A DNA stretch of 64,000 nucleotides, taken from positions 248,001-312,000 of the forward strand of contig NZ_JAAVUY010000007.1 of the NCBI RefSeq assembly GCF_018449695.1. Direction: 5' to 3'. Each line of letters begins with the position of its first letter. Position 1 is the stretch's first letter. The stretch comes from Bradyrhizobium sp. dw_411 (lineage in GTDB: Bacteria > Pseudomonadota > Alphaproteobacteria > Rhizobiales > Xanthobacteraceae). The position numbers and the translations under genes are program-made. The notes beneath the pieces were generated by a model. That model made no database searches and was not told where the DNA came from. It was given only the letters and a program-made list of their open reading frames with translations. Positions 35,062 through 43,698 of this stretch are shown here, piece after piece.

Positions 35062-35739
35062 ATGTCTGCATTCACCAAGATGATCTCGCCTGTATGTTTT
35101 TGCCTCGCCGCCTGTTTGACCGCGGCACAGCCGGCGCAAGCGCAGTCGGCCGACACGACTTTCTTCATCACCAGTAACGGCATCGGCAACGGCGCCAATC
35201 TCGGCGGTCTGGCCGGAGCCGACAATTATTGCCAGACGCTGGCGCAAGCCGCGGGAGCCGGCACCAAAACCTGGCGCGCTTATCTCTCGACGCAAGCCGC
35301 CGACGGCAAGCCCGCGGTGAATGCGCGCGATCGCATCGGCAAGGGACCGTGGCAGAATTCAAAGGGCGTCGTGGTCGCCAAGGACGTCGCCGAACTCCAC
35401 GCCGCCAACAATCTGACCAAGCAGACGGCGCTGAGCGAGAAGGGCGATGTCATCAACGGCCGCGGCGATACGCCGAACCGCCATGACGTGCTGACGGGAT
35501 CGCAGGCCGACGGCACGGCTTTCGCCGCCGGCGAAGATCGCACCTGCAAGAACTGGACGAGCAGCACGCAGGGTTCTGCGATGCTCGGTCATTCCGATCG
35601 CATCGGGTTGCGCGACGACGATGCGTCGAAATCCTGGAACAGTTCGCATCCTTCGCGCGGGCCGGATGGCGGATGCTCGCAGGCCGATCTCAAGAGCACC
35701 GGCGGCGACGGTCTGCTGTATTGCTTCGCGGCGAACTGA
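35062..35739 (+). CDS. Exported Cys-containing protein, possibly lectin/endostatin-like fold
   Basis: This 225-residue protein has a signal peptide ending PAQAQ. The mature part has GLAGADNYCQTLAQAAGAG, KTWRAYLSTQ, ARDRIGKGPWQNSKGVVVAKDVAELHA, CKNWTSSTQGSAMLGHSDRIG and a final LLYCFAAN. Paired Cys, W-R-A-Y-L-S and the N-W-T-S block are reminiscent of endostatin-like/C-type-lectin domains in exported bacterial proteins (DUF1554-like); this is a pattern guess. A GGAGG Shine-Dalgarno sequence lies 6 bp before the ATG. It stands alone between two terminators. Confidence 0.8.
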   Translation: MSAFTKMISPVCFCLAACLTAAQPAQAQSADTTFFITSNGIGNGANLGGLAGADNYCQTLAQAAGAGTKTWRAYLSTQAADGKPAVNARDRIGKGPWQNSKGVVVAKDVAELHAANNLTKQTALSEKGDVINGRGDTPNRHDVLTGSQADGTAFAAGEDRTCKNWTSSTQGSAMLGHSDRIGLRDDDASKSWNSSHPSRGPDGGCSQADLKSTGGDGLLYCFAAN

Positions 35740-35760
35740 GAATATTCGGCCTGTAACAGA

Positions 35761-35790
35761 GAAGGCCGCCTGCAACAGGCGGCCTTCGTT
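35761..35790 (+). terminator. Strong hairpin terminator
   Basis: Perfect 12-bp stem GAAGGCCGCCTG / CAGGCGGCCTTC (35761-35772 with 35776-35787, CAA loop) followed by GTTT. It lies between the convergent 35062 gene and the Cys-rich small gene. Confidence 0.88.
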
Positions 35791-35815
35791 TATCGGCAAT
35801 CCTGCATGGAGAGCC

Positions 35816-36043
35816 TTACCAGCAGGGCCGGCACCAGCAGCGATAGGGGCCACAGGCCCTGACATAGCCCGGTCCGCACCAGCGACCGTAACCCCGGCAC
35901 GCGGTTTCCTTGATCGGCGAGAAGTTTCGCGCGGCGCCCGGGATCGCGGCGCCGGTGGATGTGGCGGCGTTGGCGGTCCAGCCGATCGAGTTCACCAAAA
36001 GAATGGCTGCGGTTGCCAATACGATAAATGCAAGTTTGCGCAT
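35816..36043 (-). CDS. Small exported Gly/Cys-rich protein
   Basis: This 75-residue protein has a signal peptide (MRKLAFIVLATAAILLVNSIGW). A short mature part ends in a Cys/Trp/Pro-rich tail (CRGYGRWCGPGYVRACGPYR and a final CWCRPCW) with seven Cys. Such tails occur in many small rhizobial exported proteins of unknown function. The ATG at 36043 follows TAGGAGAG. The open frame extends upstream, but only this start gives a signal peptide. Confidence 0.75.
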   Translation of the reverse strand: MRKLAFIVLATAAILLVNSIGWTANAATSTGAAIPGAARNFSPIKETACRGYGRWCGPGYVRACGPYRCWCRPCW

Positions 36044-36482
36044 AGGCTCTCCTATTCGGGTTGATATCACTTCCGGGTTAGCGTCCCGCGTTCGGGTCGG
36101 CGTCCCGCGTTGCCAGCCTATCATTTTCAGTTCGCGCCGGAATTTGGTTTTTCAAAACGACTCCTGAAAATTTTCCGTACCCGCTTTTGAACCGATCAGT
36201 CCGATCCGCAGACTCACGCGGTGGTTGTGGCCGTGAACGGGGCCGGTGATGGAAAGAGCGATGAGGCCGTTGGTCCTGGTGCAGTTGTTATTCTCTGTGG
36301 GATGATCGGCGCGGCAGTCGCTTGACGAAAGGCCGACCGGACTTGATCTTGTCGAAGACAAACGCGTGTGGCCATCCGTGACGAATCTCTGCAGGAATCC
36401 GAGGCGACGGCGAAGCATTGGTGCTACTCGAACCATTGTCTCCATCAATGGTTGGAAATGTAAAACAGGTGAAGGACGATCC

Positions 36483-37190
36483 ATGCGCTATGAACTCTAT
36501 TACTGGCCGAGCATTCAGGGCCGCGGCGAATATGTCCGCCTTGCGCTGGAAGAGGTCGGGGCCGATTACGCCGATGTCGCGCGGAGCGCGCGGGGCATGC
36601 CCGCAATGATGAAGATGATGGAGGCGGACAAGGGTACCCCGCCATTCGCCCCACCGTTTCTCAAAGCGGGCAAGCTCGTGATCGGACAGACCGCCAACAT
36701 CCTGCTCTATCTGGGCGCGCGCCATGGTCTCGCGCCAAAGCCGGAAGCCGGGCGGTTATGGGTGCACCAACTCCAACTCACGGTGGCGGATTTGGTGCTG
36801 GAAGTTCACGACACCCATCATCCGCTCGGACCGTCGCTGTATTACGAGGATCAGAAGGCGCCTGCGAAAAAGCGCACCGACGAATTCTGGAACGAACGCG
36901 TGCCGAAATATCTGGGGTATTTCGAGCAGTTGCTGGAGAGCCATGGCGGTGCCTATGTCACGGGACGCCGGCTGACTTATGTGGATTTGTCGCTGTTCCA
37001 GATCGTGGAGGGGCTGCGCTACGCTTTTCCCAGGCGCATGAAAGCCTATGAGCGCGGCATTCCCGGGCTGGTCGATCTGCATGATCGCATCGCAGCGCGG
37101 CCGAATATCAAAGCCTATCTCGCCAGCCCCCGGCGCATCGCTTTCAACGAGGACGGCATCTTCCGCCACTACAAGGCGCTGGATTTGTGA
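36483..37190 (+). CDS. Glutathione S-transferase
   Basis: This 235-residue protein has an N-terminal thioredoxin-like GST domain (MRYELYYWPSIQGRGEYVRLALEEVG, PPFLKAGKLVIGQTANILLYLGARHG). An all-helical C-terminal domain follows, with YVTGRRLTYVDLSLFQIVEGL, the N-capping box region. It conjugates or reduces substrates with glutathione in the cytoplasm. A Tyr near position 7 is the likely thiolate stabiliser. Single gene; the family A repeat follows. Confidence 0.9.
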   Translation: MRYELYYWPSIQGRGEYVRLALEEVGADYADVARSARGMPAMMKMMEADKGTPPFAPPFLKAGKLVIGQTANILLYLGARHGLAPKPEAGRLWVHQLQLTVADLVLEVHDTHHPLGPSLYYEDQKAPAKKRTDEFWNERVPKYLGYFEQLLESHGGAYVTGRRLTYVDLSLFQIVEGLRYAFPRRMKAYERGIPGLVDLHDRIAARPNIKAYLASPRRIAFNEDGIFRHYKALDL

Positions 37191-37229
37191 CTTTCTTCAT
37201 TCCGGGGCGCGTGGCAGCCACAAGCGTCT

Positions 37230-37308
37230 TTGCGAGGAGCGAAGCGACGAAGCAATCCATTCTTTCTTTTCGTGATACGATGGATTGCTTCGCTTCGCTC
37301 GCAATGAC
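37230..37308. repeat. REP-like family A copy
   Basis: The left arm TTGCGAGGAGCGAAGCGACG and following bases and the right arm GGATTGCTTCGCTTCGCTCG pair over about 25 bases with a small bulge. It lies between the GST and GFA genes. A short TCATTCCGGGGCGCG stretch just before it (from 37198) looks like the start of a family B element, so the locus is composite. Confidence 0.85.
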
Positions 37309-37345
37309 GACGAAGATCACGCCGCGTTGTTGCGGGTCGGAAATT

Positions 37346-37705
37346 TTACCTGTTCCGCCCGTCGATCGGCGTCATCGCCAGTTTCGCCAGTTCAATACCG
37401 TCGATGCAACTGACGTTGAGCGCGATCACCTCGGTGCCGTCGGGCTTGCTGCCGCGCGCGAACACCGCGACGCCGCAGTCGTTGCAGATCTGGTGCTTGA
37501 TCGCGTGCTTGTTGAAGAGATATTCCCGCAAATTGTCGTCGCCGGCGCGTAGCTGAAAACTCTTCGGCGGCAGGAATGTGAAATGCAGACCCTTCTTGGT
37601 GCAGATCGAACAGTTGCAGGCGGTCACCATTGCCATGTCGGTGGTGCATTCGAAGCGCACCATGCCGCAATGGCAGCCGCCGGTGTAGGTCTTGCTGTCG
37701 GGCAT
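37346..37705 (-). CDS. GFA family (Gfa-like zinc) protein
   Basis: This 119-residue protein of the glutathione-dependent formaldehyde-activating family fold has the zinc Cys sets YTGGCHCGMVRFEC, CNCSICTKKG and ICNDCGVAVFARG. Family members include Gfa, but most small single-domain members have no assigned reaction, so substrate and glutathione dependence are not claimed. It is convergent with the GST gene. Confidence 0.9.
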   Translation of the reverse strand: MPDSKTYTGGCHCGMVRFECTTDMAMVTACNCSICTKKGLHFTFLPPKSFQLRAGDDNLREYLFNKHAIKHQICNDCGVAVFARGSKPDGTEVIALNVSCIDGIELAKLAMTPIDGRNR

Positions 37706-37787
37706 GACGGGCTCCGCAAATGGCTATTCATCAACAGAATAGCCATTTTCGGCAAACTTGCGGCGGGATTTTGCGAGCCCGCAGTCT

Positions 37788-37961
37788 TCAGGCGAGCTGG
37801 TTGACCCGCGTTCCCTGTCCGGGCGGCAGGGGAGCCTGAGCCTGCGGCTGGGCCGCGCTGACGTCGTTTGAATTGTCGTCGGGTTGCACGGCCGGCGGTT
37901 TGGACGCGCTGGGGTCGGGCAGGTTGACAGGTGTCGGCGCGGAAATGCTCGAAATGTTCAT
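37788..37961 (-). CDS. Small Pro/Ala-rich soluble protein (57 aa)
   Basis: A 58-codon reading frame from ATG (37961) to TGA (37788) encodes MNISSISAPTPVNLPDPSAS, a Pro/Gln/Asp-rich middle and a final PPGQGTRVNQLA. There is no signal or membrane segment. A short AGGGA stretch lies just upstream of the ATG. I recall similar MNISSIS-type small proteins from Bradyrhizobium genomes, unverified. It is probably intrinsically disordered; function unknown. Confidence 0.6.
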   Translation of the reverse strand: MNISSISAPTPVNLPDPSASKPPAVQPDDNSNDVSAAQPQAQAPLPPGQGTRVNQLA

Positions 37962-38122
37962 AGAGGGATTCCCTGAGGCTAATGCGTCCGACTGTGACGA
38001 GGCGGGAGCGAAAGCTTTATGAATCCAGACTGTAAATCACGATATATCCAGGCCAATCCCGTCACGTGGTGACGGGCCGCTCAATGCGTCAGCTAAAATT
38101 GTAGCGATTGCGCCTGATGTCG

Positions 38123-38614
38123 TTACTGATCCGGGCTGCGCGAAATGGCGATCGATGCGTCGGTCTTTGTGCGCTGGCAATTCATGTCGAGGCGGCGGTA
38201 ACGTATCGAGACATCGTCGCCGCGGAAAAGGCCCATTCGCGACAGGCAGCGTGAAACGCCTTTTACCATTTCGTCCTTTGGCAGCGTGAAGATGATGGCG
38301 GCGGCGCCGGCGGCGAGGTCGATGAATTCCGGCTTCGGCTTGCGGCTGGTGCTCTTGGCGTACAATTCGTTGGAGAATTTGCGGCTGGTACAGCCAAGCG
38401 ACATCTCCCTGGTCTGCGGATGCGACAGATAGATGACTTTGGCGGCGGTGATGCCGACCTTGAGACCGTCGATCTGGCTGGCGAGCTGCGCCGCAAGATC
38501 GTCACAACGGTCGGCGCGCGCCGGCGAGGCGCCGGATACGGTAAGTGCGATTGCGGCAAGTAGCGCCAATGCGACGCAAGTGATTGGTCGGCGAAATTCC
38601 GGTATCAATGTCAT
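38123..38614 (-). CDS. Exported protein of unknown function
   Basis: This 163-residue protein has a signal peptide (TCVALALLAAIALTVSGASPARA). The mature part has RCDDLAAQLASQIDGLKVGI, YLSHPQTREMSLGCTSRKFSN and a Cys pair late in the sequence (SRCLSRMGL, LDMNCQRTKTD), suggesting a disulfide-bonded periplasmic protein. The ATG at 38614 starts the signal peptide. No family recognised. Confidence 0.75.
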   Translation of the reverse strand: MTLIPEFRRPITCVALALLAAIALTVSGASPARADRCDDLAAQLASQIDGLKVGITAAKVIYLSHPQTREMSLGCTSRKFSNELYAKSTSRKPKPEFIDLAAGAAAIIFTLPKDEMVKGVSRCLSRMGLFRGDDVSIRYRRLDMNCQRTKTDASIAISRSPDQ

Positions 38615-38804
38615 CGTGAATGCCCCTTTGCGCCATTGAAGCGTCTGCGAAGGATTGGCGCAAGAGTGGGAGGTCGGCGATCCCAAGCGAAAAATACCGC
38701 GCACGGAAACTTCACCGGCGCCGCCAATTCAACCCATCCTAAGATTGATGAATTTTAATATTCAATTATAAAGAGATTTCTGAAGCCATACCATGGAGGC
38801 AGAC

Positions 38805-39668
38805 ATGGATCCTAGAAACGGGGCGTATTGGTTTTATGACCGCAATGCCACACCCGACTTCAAGCAGCTTGTCGAGAAATCTCTGGCGCTGTTCGGCGTG
38901 TTCACCGGTGTGACGCTATCCTTCTACATCAAGGATTTTTTGTTCGGCGACAATATTCCAGTTGGCTTCCTGGACTTTTCCATATTTGCCCGGGTCTTGA
39001 TCTCGGCTTCCGTCATCGCGCTGTTGCTGCGTTATATCGTTGGCAGCGCCGTTCATCTCAATGCGACCTATGTGGCCAAGGTCACCACGAAAATCGAAAA
39101 CGGGGTTCTTGTTGAAACCAAGGAGCCGAAGTCCAGGTCAATGTGGTGGCTGTTCGTCGACATCTCGTTCCTGGTCGCTTTTGGTCTGCTGGCGGTGGTC
39201 ATCATCTACTCGTCTGACCTGGACAAGTTTCTTTGGAATTCGTCTGTTTTCATCGGGGTTGGACTGGTCTGGAGCCTGATCGCTCTCATCGGGCGGCCCG
39301 GAGATCGGGCGGTCGCCGCACGCTGGACGGTGATCGACGGGTGTCAACTCGCTGTGACGGCGAGCCTGTACTACTACGCCGTAAACTGGAGTGACTTTGA
39401 CAAGACGCGAGTGCTCACCTTCATCTACGGTGTCTGCCTTTTCATCGATTTCTGGGTGGTCTCTCGTCCGCCGCCAACGCTGTGGGTGACGCGGCTCCCA
39501 AATGCAGCGGCACAGCGTGCGGCTCTAGCGGCGAGGATTGCAGCTCTTCAGACGGAGCTTGCGGCTCTCCAAGCACAGCTTGCGGCTCTGGCGCCGCCGC
39601 CCGCGGCGCCCCCGGCTCCAGAAGTCGTGGCTGAGCCCCCGGCGGCGGCTACAGGTGCCGCGATCTAG
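38805..39668 (+). CDS. Integral membrane protein with C-terminal coiled coil
   Basis: This 287-residue protein has about five hydrophobic segments (for example LALFGVFTGVTLSFYIKDFL, VLISASVIALLLRYIVGSAV, SFLVAFGLLAVVIIYSSD). It ends in a short Ala/Leu coiled coil (AALAARIAALQTELAALQAQ) and a Pro/Ala tail. The ATG at 38805 is preferred to that at 38793 because GGAGG lies 5 bp before it. No known family recognised. GC content looks lower than in fumarase, which begins 170 bp downstream. Confidence 0.8.
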   Translation: MDPRNGAYWFYDRNATPDFKQLVEKSLALFGVFTGVTLSFYIKDFLFGDNIPVGFLDFSIFARVLISASVIALLLRYIVGSAVHLNATYVAKVTTKIENGVLVETKEPKSRSMWWLFVDISFLVAFGLLAVVIIYSSDLDKFLWNSSVFIGVGLVWSLIALIGRPGDRAVAARWTVIDGCQLAVTASLYYYAVNWSDFDKTRVLTFIYGVCLFIDFWVVSRPPPTLWVTRLPNAAAQRAALAARIAALQTELAALQAQLAALAPPPAAPPAPEVVAEPPAAATGAAI

Positions 39669-39838
39669 TTTCGTTGCGGACGATAAGACGAGAAGACATT
39701 TCGACAGCGCGGAGGCCGCCCTGTGCGGGGCTGCCGCGACCGCGGAACCTTACCTTTTGTCCCAAAAGTGCTTAGAACGGTGGTATCGCCGATGCGTCCC
39801 AAAGCCGACGCTTCCGGCCCCCAACCTGCGAGCCCGCC

Positions 39839-41491
39839 ATGAACGCCCCCACTGCTTTTCCCGATCCCAAGCCCGTCCCGCCCTACAAGCACACGCCGCT
39901 GTTTCCGCTCGGTGCCGACACCACGCCGTACAAGAAGATCACCAGCGAGGGCGTGCGGGTCGAGAAGGTGCTGGGCAAGGACATGCTGGTGGTATCGCGC
40001 GAGGCGCTGCGGGCGCTGTCCGAAGCCGCGTTCGGTGATATCAACCATTATCTGCGGCCGGGGCATCTGAAGCAGCTTCGCAGCATCCTCGATGACAAGG
40101 AAGCCAGCGACAACGACAAGTTCGTCGCTTTTGACTTCCTCAAGAACGCCAATATCGCCGCTGGCGGCGTGCTGCCGATGTGCCAGGACACCGGCACCGC
40201 GATCATCATGGGCAAAAAAGGCTTTCGCGTCATCACCGATGGCGATGACGAGGCCGCCTTGAGCGAGGGCGCGCGCGATGCGTATTTGCGCCGTAACCTG
40301 CGCTATTCGCAGGTGGCGCCGCTGTCGATGTATGAGGAGAAAAACACCGCCAACAACATGCCGGCGCAGTGCGAGATCTATGCCGAAGGCGATGACGCCT
40401 ACAAGTTCATGTTCATGGCCAAGGGCGGCGGGTCCGCCAACAAGAGTTTCCTCTTTCAGGCCACGCCTTCGGTGCTGACCAAAGAGCGGCTGCTGGCGTT
40501 TCTGAAGGAAAAGGTGCTGACCCTGGGTACCGCGGCATGCCCGCCGTACCATCTGGCGATCGTGATCGGCGGTACTTCCGCTGAACTCTGCATGAAGACG
40601 GTAAAACTCGCCTCCGCGCGTTATCTCGATGCGCTGCCGACTCATGGGTCGGCCGACGGCAATGCGTTCCGCGATCTCGAGATGGAGCAGGAAATCCTCA
40701 AGATGACGCAGTCGCTCGGCGTCGGCGCGCAGTTCGGCGGCAAGTATTTCTGCCACGACGTTCGCGTGATCCGGCTGCCGCGCCACGGTGCTTCCTTGCC
40801 GATCGGTCTCGGCGTGTCCTGTTCGGCGGACCGTCAGGTGCTGGGCAAGATCACCAAGGACGGCGTCTATCTCGAAGAGCTCGAGCATAATCCCGCGCAA
40901 TATCTGCCCGCGGTGGAGCAGGCGCTCGGCGGCGATGTCGTGAAAATCGATCTCAATCAGCCGATGAAAGAGATTTTGGCCACGTTGGCGAAGAACCCGA
41001 TCAAGACGCGGCTGTCGCTGACCGGCACCATGATCGTGGCGCGCGACTCGGCGCACGCAAAATTGCGCGAGCGGCTGGAAAAGGGCGAACCGCTGCCGGA
41101 TTATTTCAAGAACCATCCGATCTATTACGCGGGTCCGGCCAAGACGCCGGACGGCTACGCTTCCGGCGCGTTCGGCCCGACCACCGCCGGCCGGATGGAT
41201 TCCTTTGTCGACCAGTTCCAGGCGGCGGGCGGATCGATGGTGATGGTCGCCAAGGGCAATCGTGCCGTCGCGGTACGCGAGGCCTGCAAGAAGCACGGCG
41301 GATTCTATCTGGGCTCGATCGGCGGCGCGGCGGCCAATCTCGCCGAACACTGCATCAAGAAGGTCGAGGTGGTGGAATATCCCGAACTCGGCATGGAAGC
41401 GATCTGGCGCATCGAGGTCGTGGATTTCCCGGCCTTCATCATCATCGACGACAAGGGCAACGATTTTTTCAAGGAATTGAATCTGGGGTGA
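39839..41491 (+). CDS. Class I fumarate hydratase (iron-sulfur)
   Basis: This 550-residue two-domain class I fumarase interconverts fumarate and malate in the TCA cycle with a [4Fe-4S] cluster. Candidate cluster Cys lie in [26 protein letters not shown] and GVSCSADRQ; the C-terminal swivelling domain has [26 protein letters not shown]. Length and order are normal. Its last 83 bp (41414-41496) are repeated in diverged form at 42458-42545, behind a disrupted gene, so its 3' end may have been replaced by recombination. Confidence 0.95.
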   Translation: MNAPTAFPDPKPVPPYKHTPLFPLGADTTPYKKITSEGVRVEKVLGKDMLVVSREALRALSEAAFGDINHYLRPGHLKQLRSILDDKEASDNDKFVAFDFLKNANIAAGGVLPMCQDTGTAIIMGKKGFRVITDGDDEAALSEGARDAYLRRNLRYSQVAPLSMYEEKNTANNMPAQCEIYAEGDDAYKFMFMAKGGGSANKSFLFQATPSVLTKERLLAFLKEKVLTLGTAACPPYHLAIVIGGTSAELCMKTVKLASARYLDALPTHGSADGNAFRDLEMEQEILKMTQSLGVGAQFGGKYFCHDVRVIRLPRHGASLPIGLGVSCSADRQVLGKITKDGVYLEELEHNPAQYLPAVEQALGGDVVKIDLNQPMKEILATLAKNPIKTRLSLTGTMIVARDSAHAKLRERLEKGEPLPDYFKNHPIYYAGPAKTPDGYASGAFGPTTAGRMDSFVDQFQAAGGSMVMVAKGNRAVAVREACKKHGGFYLGSIGGAAANLAEHCIKKVEVVEYPELGMEAIWRIEVVDFPAFIIIDDKGNDFFKELNLG

Positions 41492-41496
41492 GGGGG

Positions 41497-42452
41497 ATGC
41501 CGCGCCGGACAGTCTTGCTCATTCTGATAATGGTTGCAGCGGTCGCTGCCTGTGTCGGTTTCGTGGTTCTCCATCCCTATCTGCGTAACGTTGTCGCCCG
41601 GCGCGGCATGTCGATTTGGGTTGCAGTCGAGCCGCACGACTCGCGTCTCTCTCCATCAATGCAGGTCGCGTTACGTGATCACATTCCAGAGGCCATCGCG
41701 GGCGAATTCCAATGGGCTCAGCGCGCGGATGGCCTTGAGACGGCCGAAATGCCCGTCCTTGCTGACGGACATGAAGTGGATCGCGTTCTGCTCGTGCGTG
41801 TCGATCCCGGAAAATACCGGTTCGAGATCCGGAATGCGCCAGCCGGTCATTCCAACGCTTCCGCGTGGATGAGTGAGTTGCATGCGGTCGTCGTGACGAA
41901 CGGCAGCTATTTCACGCGCAGCAACACCCACAGACGCCCCTGCTGAGCGACGGTGTTGAACTCGGTCCGGCTGATTATCGGGCTGCACACGGAGCATTCA
42001 TCGTGTCCGAGCATTTCGTGGGTGTTCGTGACTTGCAGCAGCAGGATTGGCGCGATCTGTTCCGGACGGCGAGGTTCGGGATGGTATCATACCCGTTGCT
42101 GGTTGGGTCCGGCGCCTCGCGCGTTACAGCGGATCGCCGTTGGCTCGCGAACCGAACTTTCATCGGCAACGATTCCGGGGGCCGCATCATCCTCGGCACC
42201 ACCAAGGAAGCTTTTTTCTCGCTGGATCGACTGGCATTGTTTCTCGGTACCGCGCCACTTGATTTGACACTGGCGCTGAATCTCGATGGTGGTTCAGTTG
42301 CGTGTCAGTCCGTATCAGTCGCGGGTTTTACGCGCGACTTTTGCGGCGATTGGGAAACCAAATACGAGCAGGGACAAATACAACTGCTGCAGCGACTCAT
42401 CGCATTGCCGCGCCGCGGATTGCCGATCATCGTGGCGGTACTCCCGAGATAG
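41497..42452 (+). pseudogene. Frameshifted phosphodiester glycosidase-like (NAGPA/PF09992) gene
   Basis: The first part (to a TGA at 41944) has a signal/anchor (VLLILIMVAAVAACVGFVVL) and ends after AVVVTNGSYFTR. The remainder lies in the -1 frame: from about 41930 that frame reads PQTPLLSDGVELGPADYR and runs without a stop to 42452, with RTFIGNDSGGRIILGTTK and LALNLDGG. V-N-G-S-Y-F and L-N-L-D-G-G are hallmarks of the phosphodiester glycosidase fold. One missing base in the short C run near 41927-41929 restores a single ORF of about 320 residues. It is a pseudogene, a sequencing error or, less likely, -1 frameshifting. Confidence 0.8.
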
Positions 42453-42457
42453 CCGGC

Positions 42458-42545
42458 GAGGTCGTGGACTTTCCGGCCATCATCCATCATCATCGACGAC
42501 AAGGGCAATGACTTCTTCAAGGAATTGAATCTGGGGTGAGGGGGG
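42458..42545 (+). repeat. Decayed duplicate of the fumarase 3' end
   Basis: This stretch aligns with 41414-41496 across GAGGTCGTGGA, GACGACAAGGGCAA and AAGGAATTGAATCTGGGGTGA. It has several third-position changes and a 4-bp insertion that breaks the frame. It lies behind the frameshifted glycosidase gene and is followed at once by a strong hairpin. Confidence 0.9.
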
Positions 42546-42549
42546 ACTC

Positions 42550-42575
42550 GTCGTCCCGGCGTTCGCCGGGACGAC
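42550..42575. terminator. Hairpin after the fumarase 3' remnant
   Basis: An 11-bp perfect stem (42550-42560 with 42565-42575, GTTC loop) follows the remnant stop by 10 bp. It has no T-tract. It was probably the original fumarase terminator or a REP-type hairpin. Confidence 0.6.
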
Positions 42576-42604
42576 CCGTTGAGAGAGCTATGCCCGCGAG
42601 AGAA

Positions 42605-42901
42605 CTACGCCCGCGTTCCCTTGAACGGAAAACTGCCCATCGGGCCGATGCCCATTTCGCCGGAGATGCTGTCGCCGGAAACCTTGCCGGTGAAGTCGAG
42701 CGTCAGCGGCATCGGGCTGGTGATGGAAACCTTCCACGAGACGTCGTCGCCATTGGCCTTGCCGTCGAAGATCTCGACGGTATTGCCTTCGGCAGCTTGC
42801 GTGCCCGTCAGCGTGCCGCCGGCATTCTTCAGGCTCAGCGTCGTGTCGCGGTCGCCCATCGGGGTGCTCATGACGATATTCCAGTTCCCGTCCACGGCCA
42901 T
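42605..42901 (-). CDS. Small beta-rich protein of unknown function
   Basis: A 98-residue protein beginning MAVDGNWNIVMSTPMGDRDT with repeated Gly-Asp turns (LKNAGGTLTGTQAAEGNT, FTGKVSGDSISGEMGIGPMG). It is a likely small beta-barrel. I chose the second of two ATGs: GAGGAG lies 6 bp before 42901 but abuts the first ATG (42907). No signal peptide. Function unknown. Confidence 0.75.
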   Translation of the reverse strand: MAVDGNWNIVMSTPMGDRDTTLSLKNAGGTLTGTQAAEGNTVEIFDGKANGDDVSWKVSITSPMPLTLDFTGKVSGDSISGEMGIGPMGSFPFKGTRA

Positions 42902-43024
42902 TGGCATCTCCTCGCATTATCAGCCGCAAAACCGGAATGGTTCTGGGATCGGGCTTTAACCCTCCGCGGCGGTATAGCGCATCTTCGCGCCAAGCCCAAT
43001 GGAGCGCCGTGGAGCCTTTTAATT

Positions 43025-43576
43025 TCAGGCACGGGCGGCGCGAAGCCTGCTGGTGACGAGAAGGCGAAACGCGACATATTGCACGGCGAAGGCCGCGACC
43101 TTGGCGCCGATCGCGACCACCGACACATAGATTGCCCACAGCTTCATGTCGCCGGTCGCCGCCACCGCGATGGTGCCGGCGCCAAGCGCGATCATCAGTG
43201 CGGCCCAGGCATAGCCGGCGAAGGTGACGTATTCCGGAATGGTCTGCGCCACGATCGGCGGCACGTAGCGCAGCATCCAGCCACGCTTGAGCATGATCGC
43301 GCCGATCGCGAAATGCGCGATCGAAGGTTTGGCCAGCACGAAGCGCGGATCGTCCGTCAATAGCGTCGCACTGCCGAGCACGATCACCAGCGCCAGGCTG
43401 GCATAGGTCATGAAGCCGAGCTGCAAGCCCTTGATGCGGGCATGGATTAACTGAACCACCGCACCCGCGATCGCAACGACGGTCGCCAGCACGACATTGC
43501 CCGTGATCAAGTACAGCGCAATGAACACGATGGTGGAAAGGAAGTCTGTTCCAAGTTTGACGAAGACGTCTTTCAT
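43025..43576 (-). CDS. Inner-membrane septation protein A-like (YciB/IspZ) protein
   Basis: This 183-residue integral membrane protein starts MKDVFVKLGTDFLSTIVFIA. It has about five transmembrane segments and the YciB-like core (GLQLGFMTYASLALVIVLGSATLLTDDPRFVLAKPSI, RGWMLRYVPPIV, AWAALM). The family is linked to septation and envelope integrity. The ATG at 43576 is the only start that gives the family N-terminus; the upstream open frame runs into a family B repeat. Confidence 0.82.
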   Translation of the reverse strand: MKDVFVKLGTDFLSTIVFIALYLITGNVVLATVVAIAGAVVQLIHARIKGLQLGFMTYASLALVIVLGSATLLTDDPRFVLAKPSIAHFAIGAIMLKRGWMLRYVPPIVAQTIPEYVTFAGYAWAALMIALGAGTIAVAATGDMKLWAIYVSVVAIGAKVAAFAVQYVAFRLLVTSRLRAARA

Positions 43577-43603
43577 GGTGGGGGTTCCCTCGGAATAACT
43601 TCT

Positions 43604-43684
43604 GTCATTCCGGGGCGATGCAAAGCATCGAACCCGGAATCTCGAGATTCCGGGTCTGGTGCTGTCGGACCATCCCGGAATGAC
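43604..43684. repeat. REP-like family B copy
   Basis: Outer arms GTCATTCCGGGGCGATG and CATCCCGGAATGAC enclose GATGCAAAGCATC and the palindrome CCCGGAATCTCGAGATTCCGGG. It lies between the septation-protein gene and the 3' end of the carotenoid oxygenase gene. Confidence 0.9.
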
Positions 43685-43698
43685 GGAATCTGTTTCGT

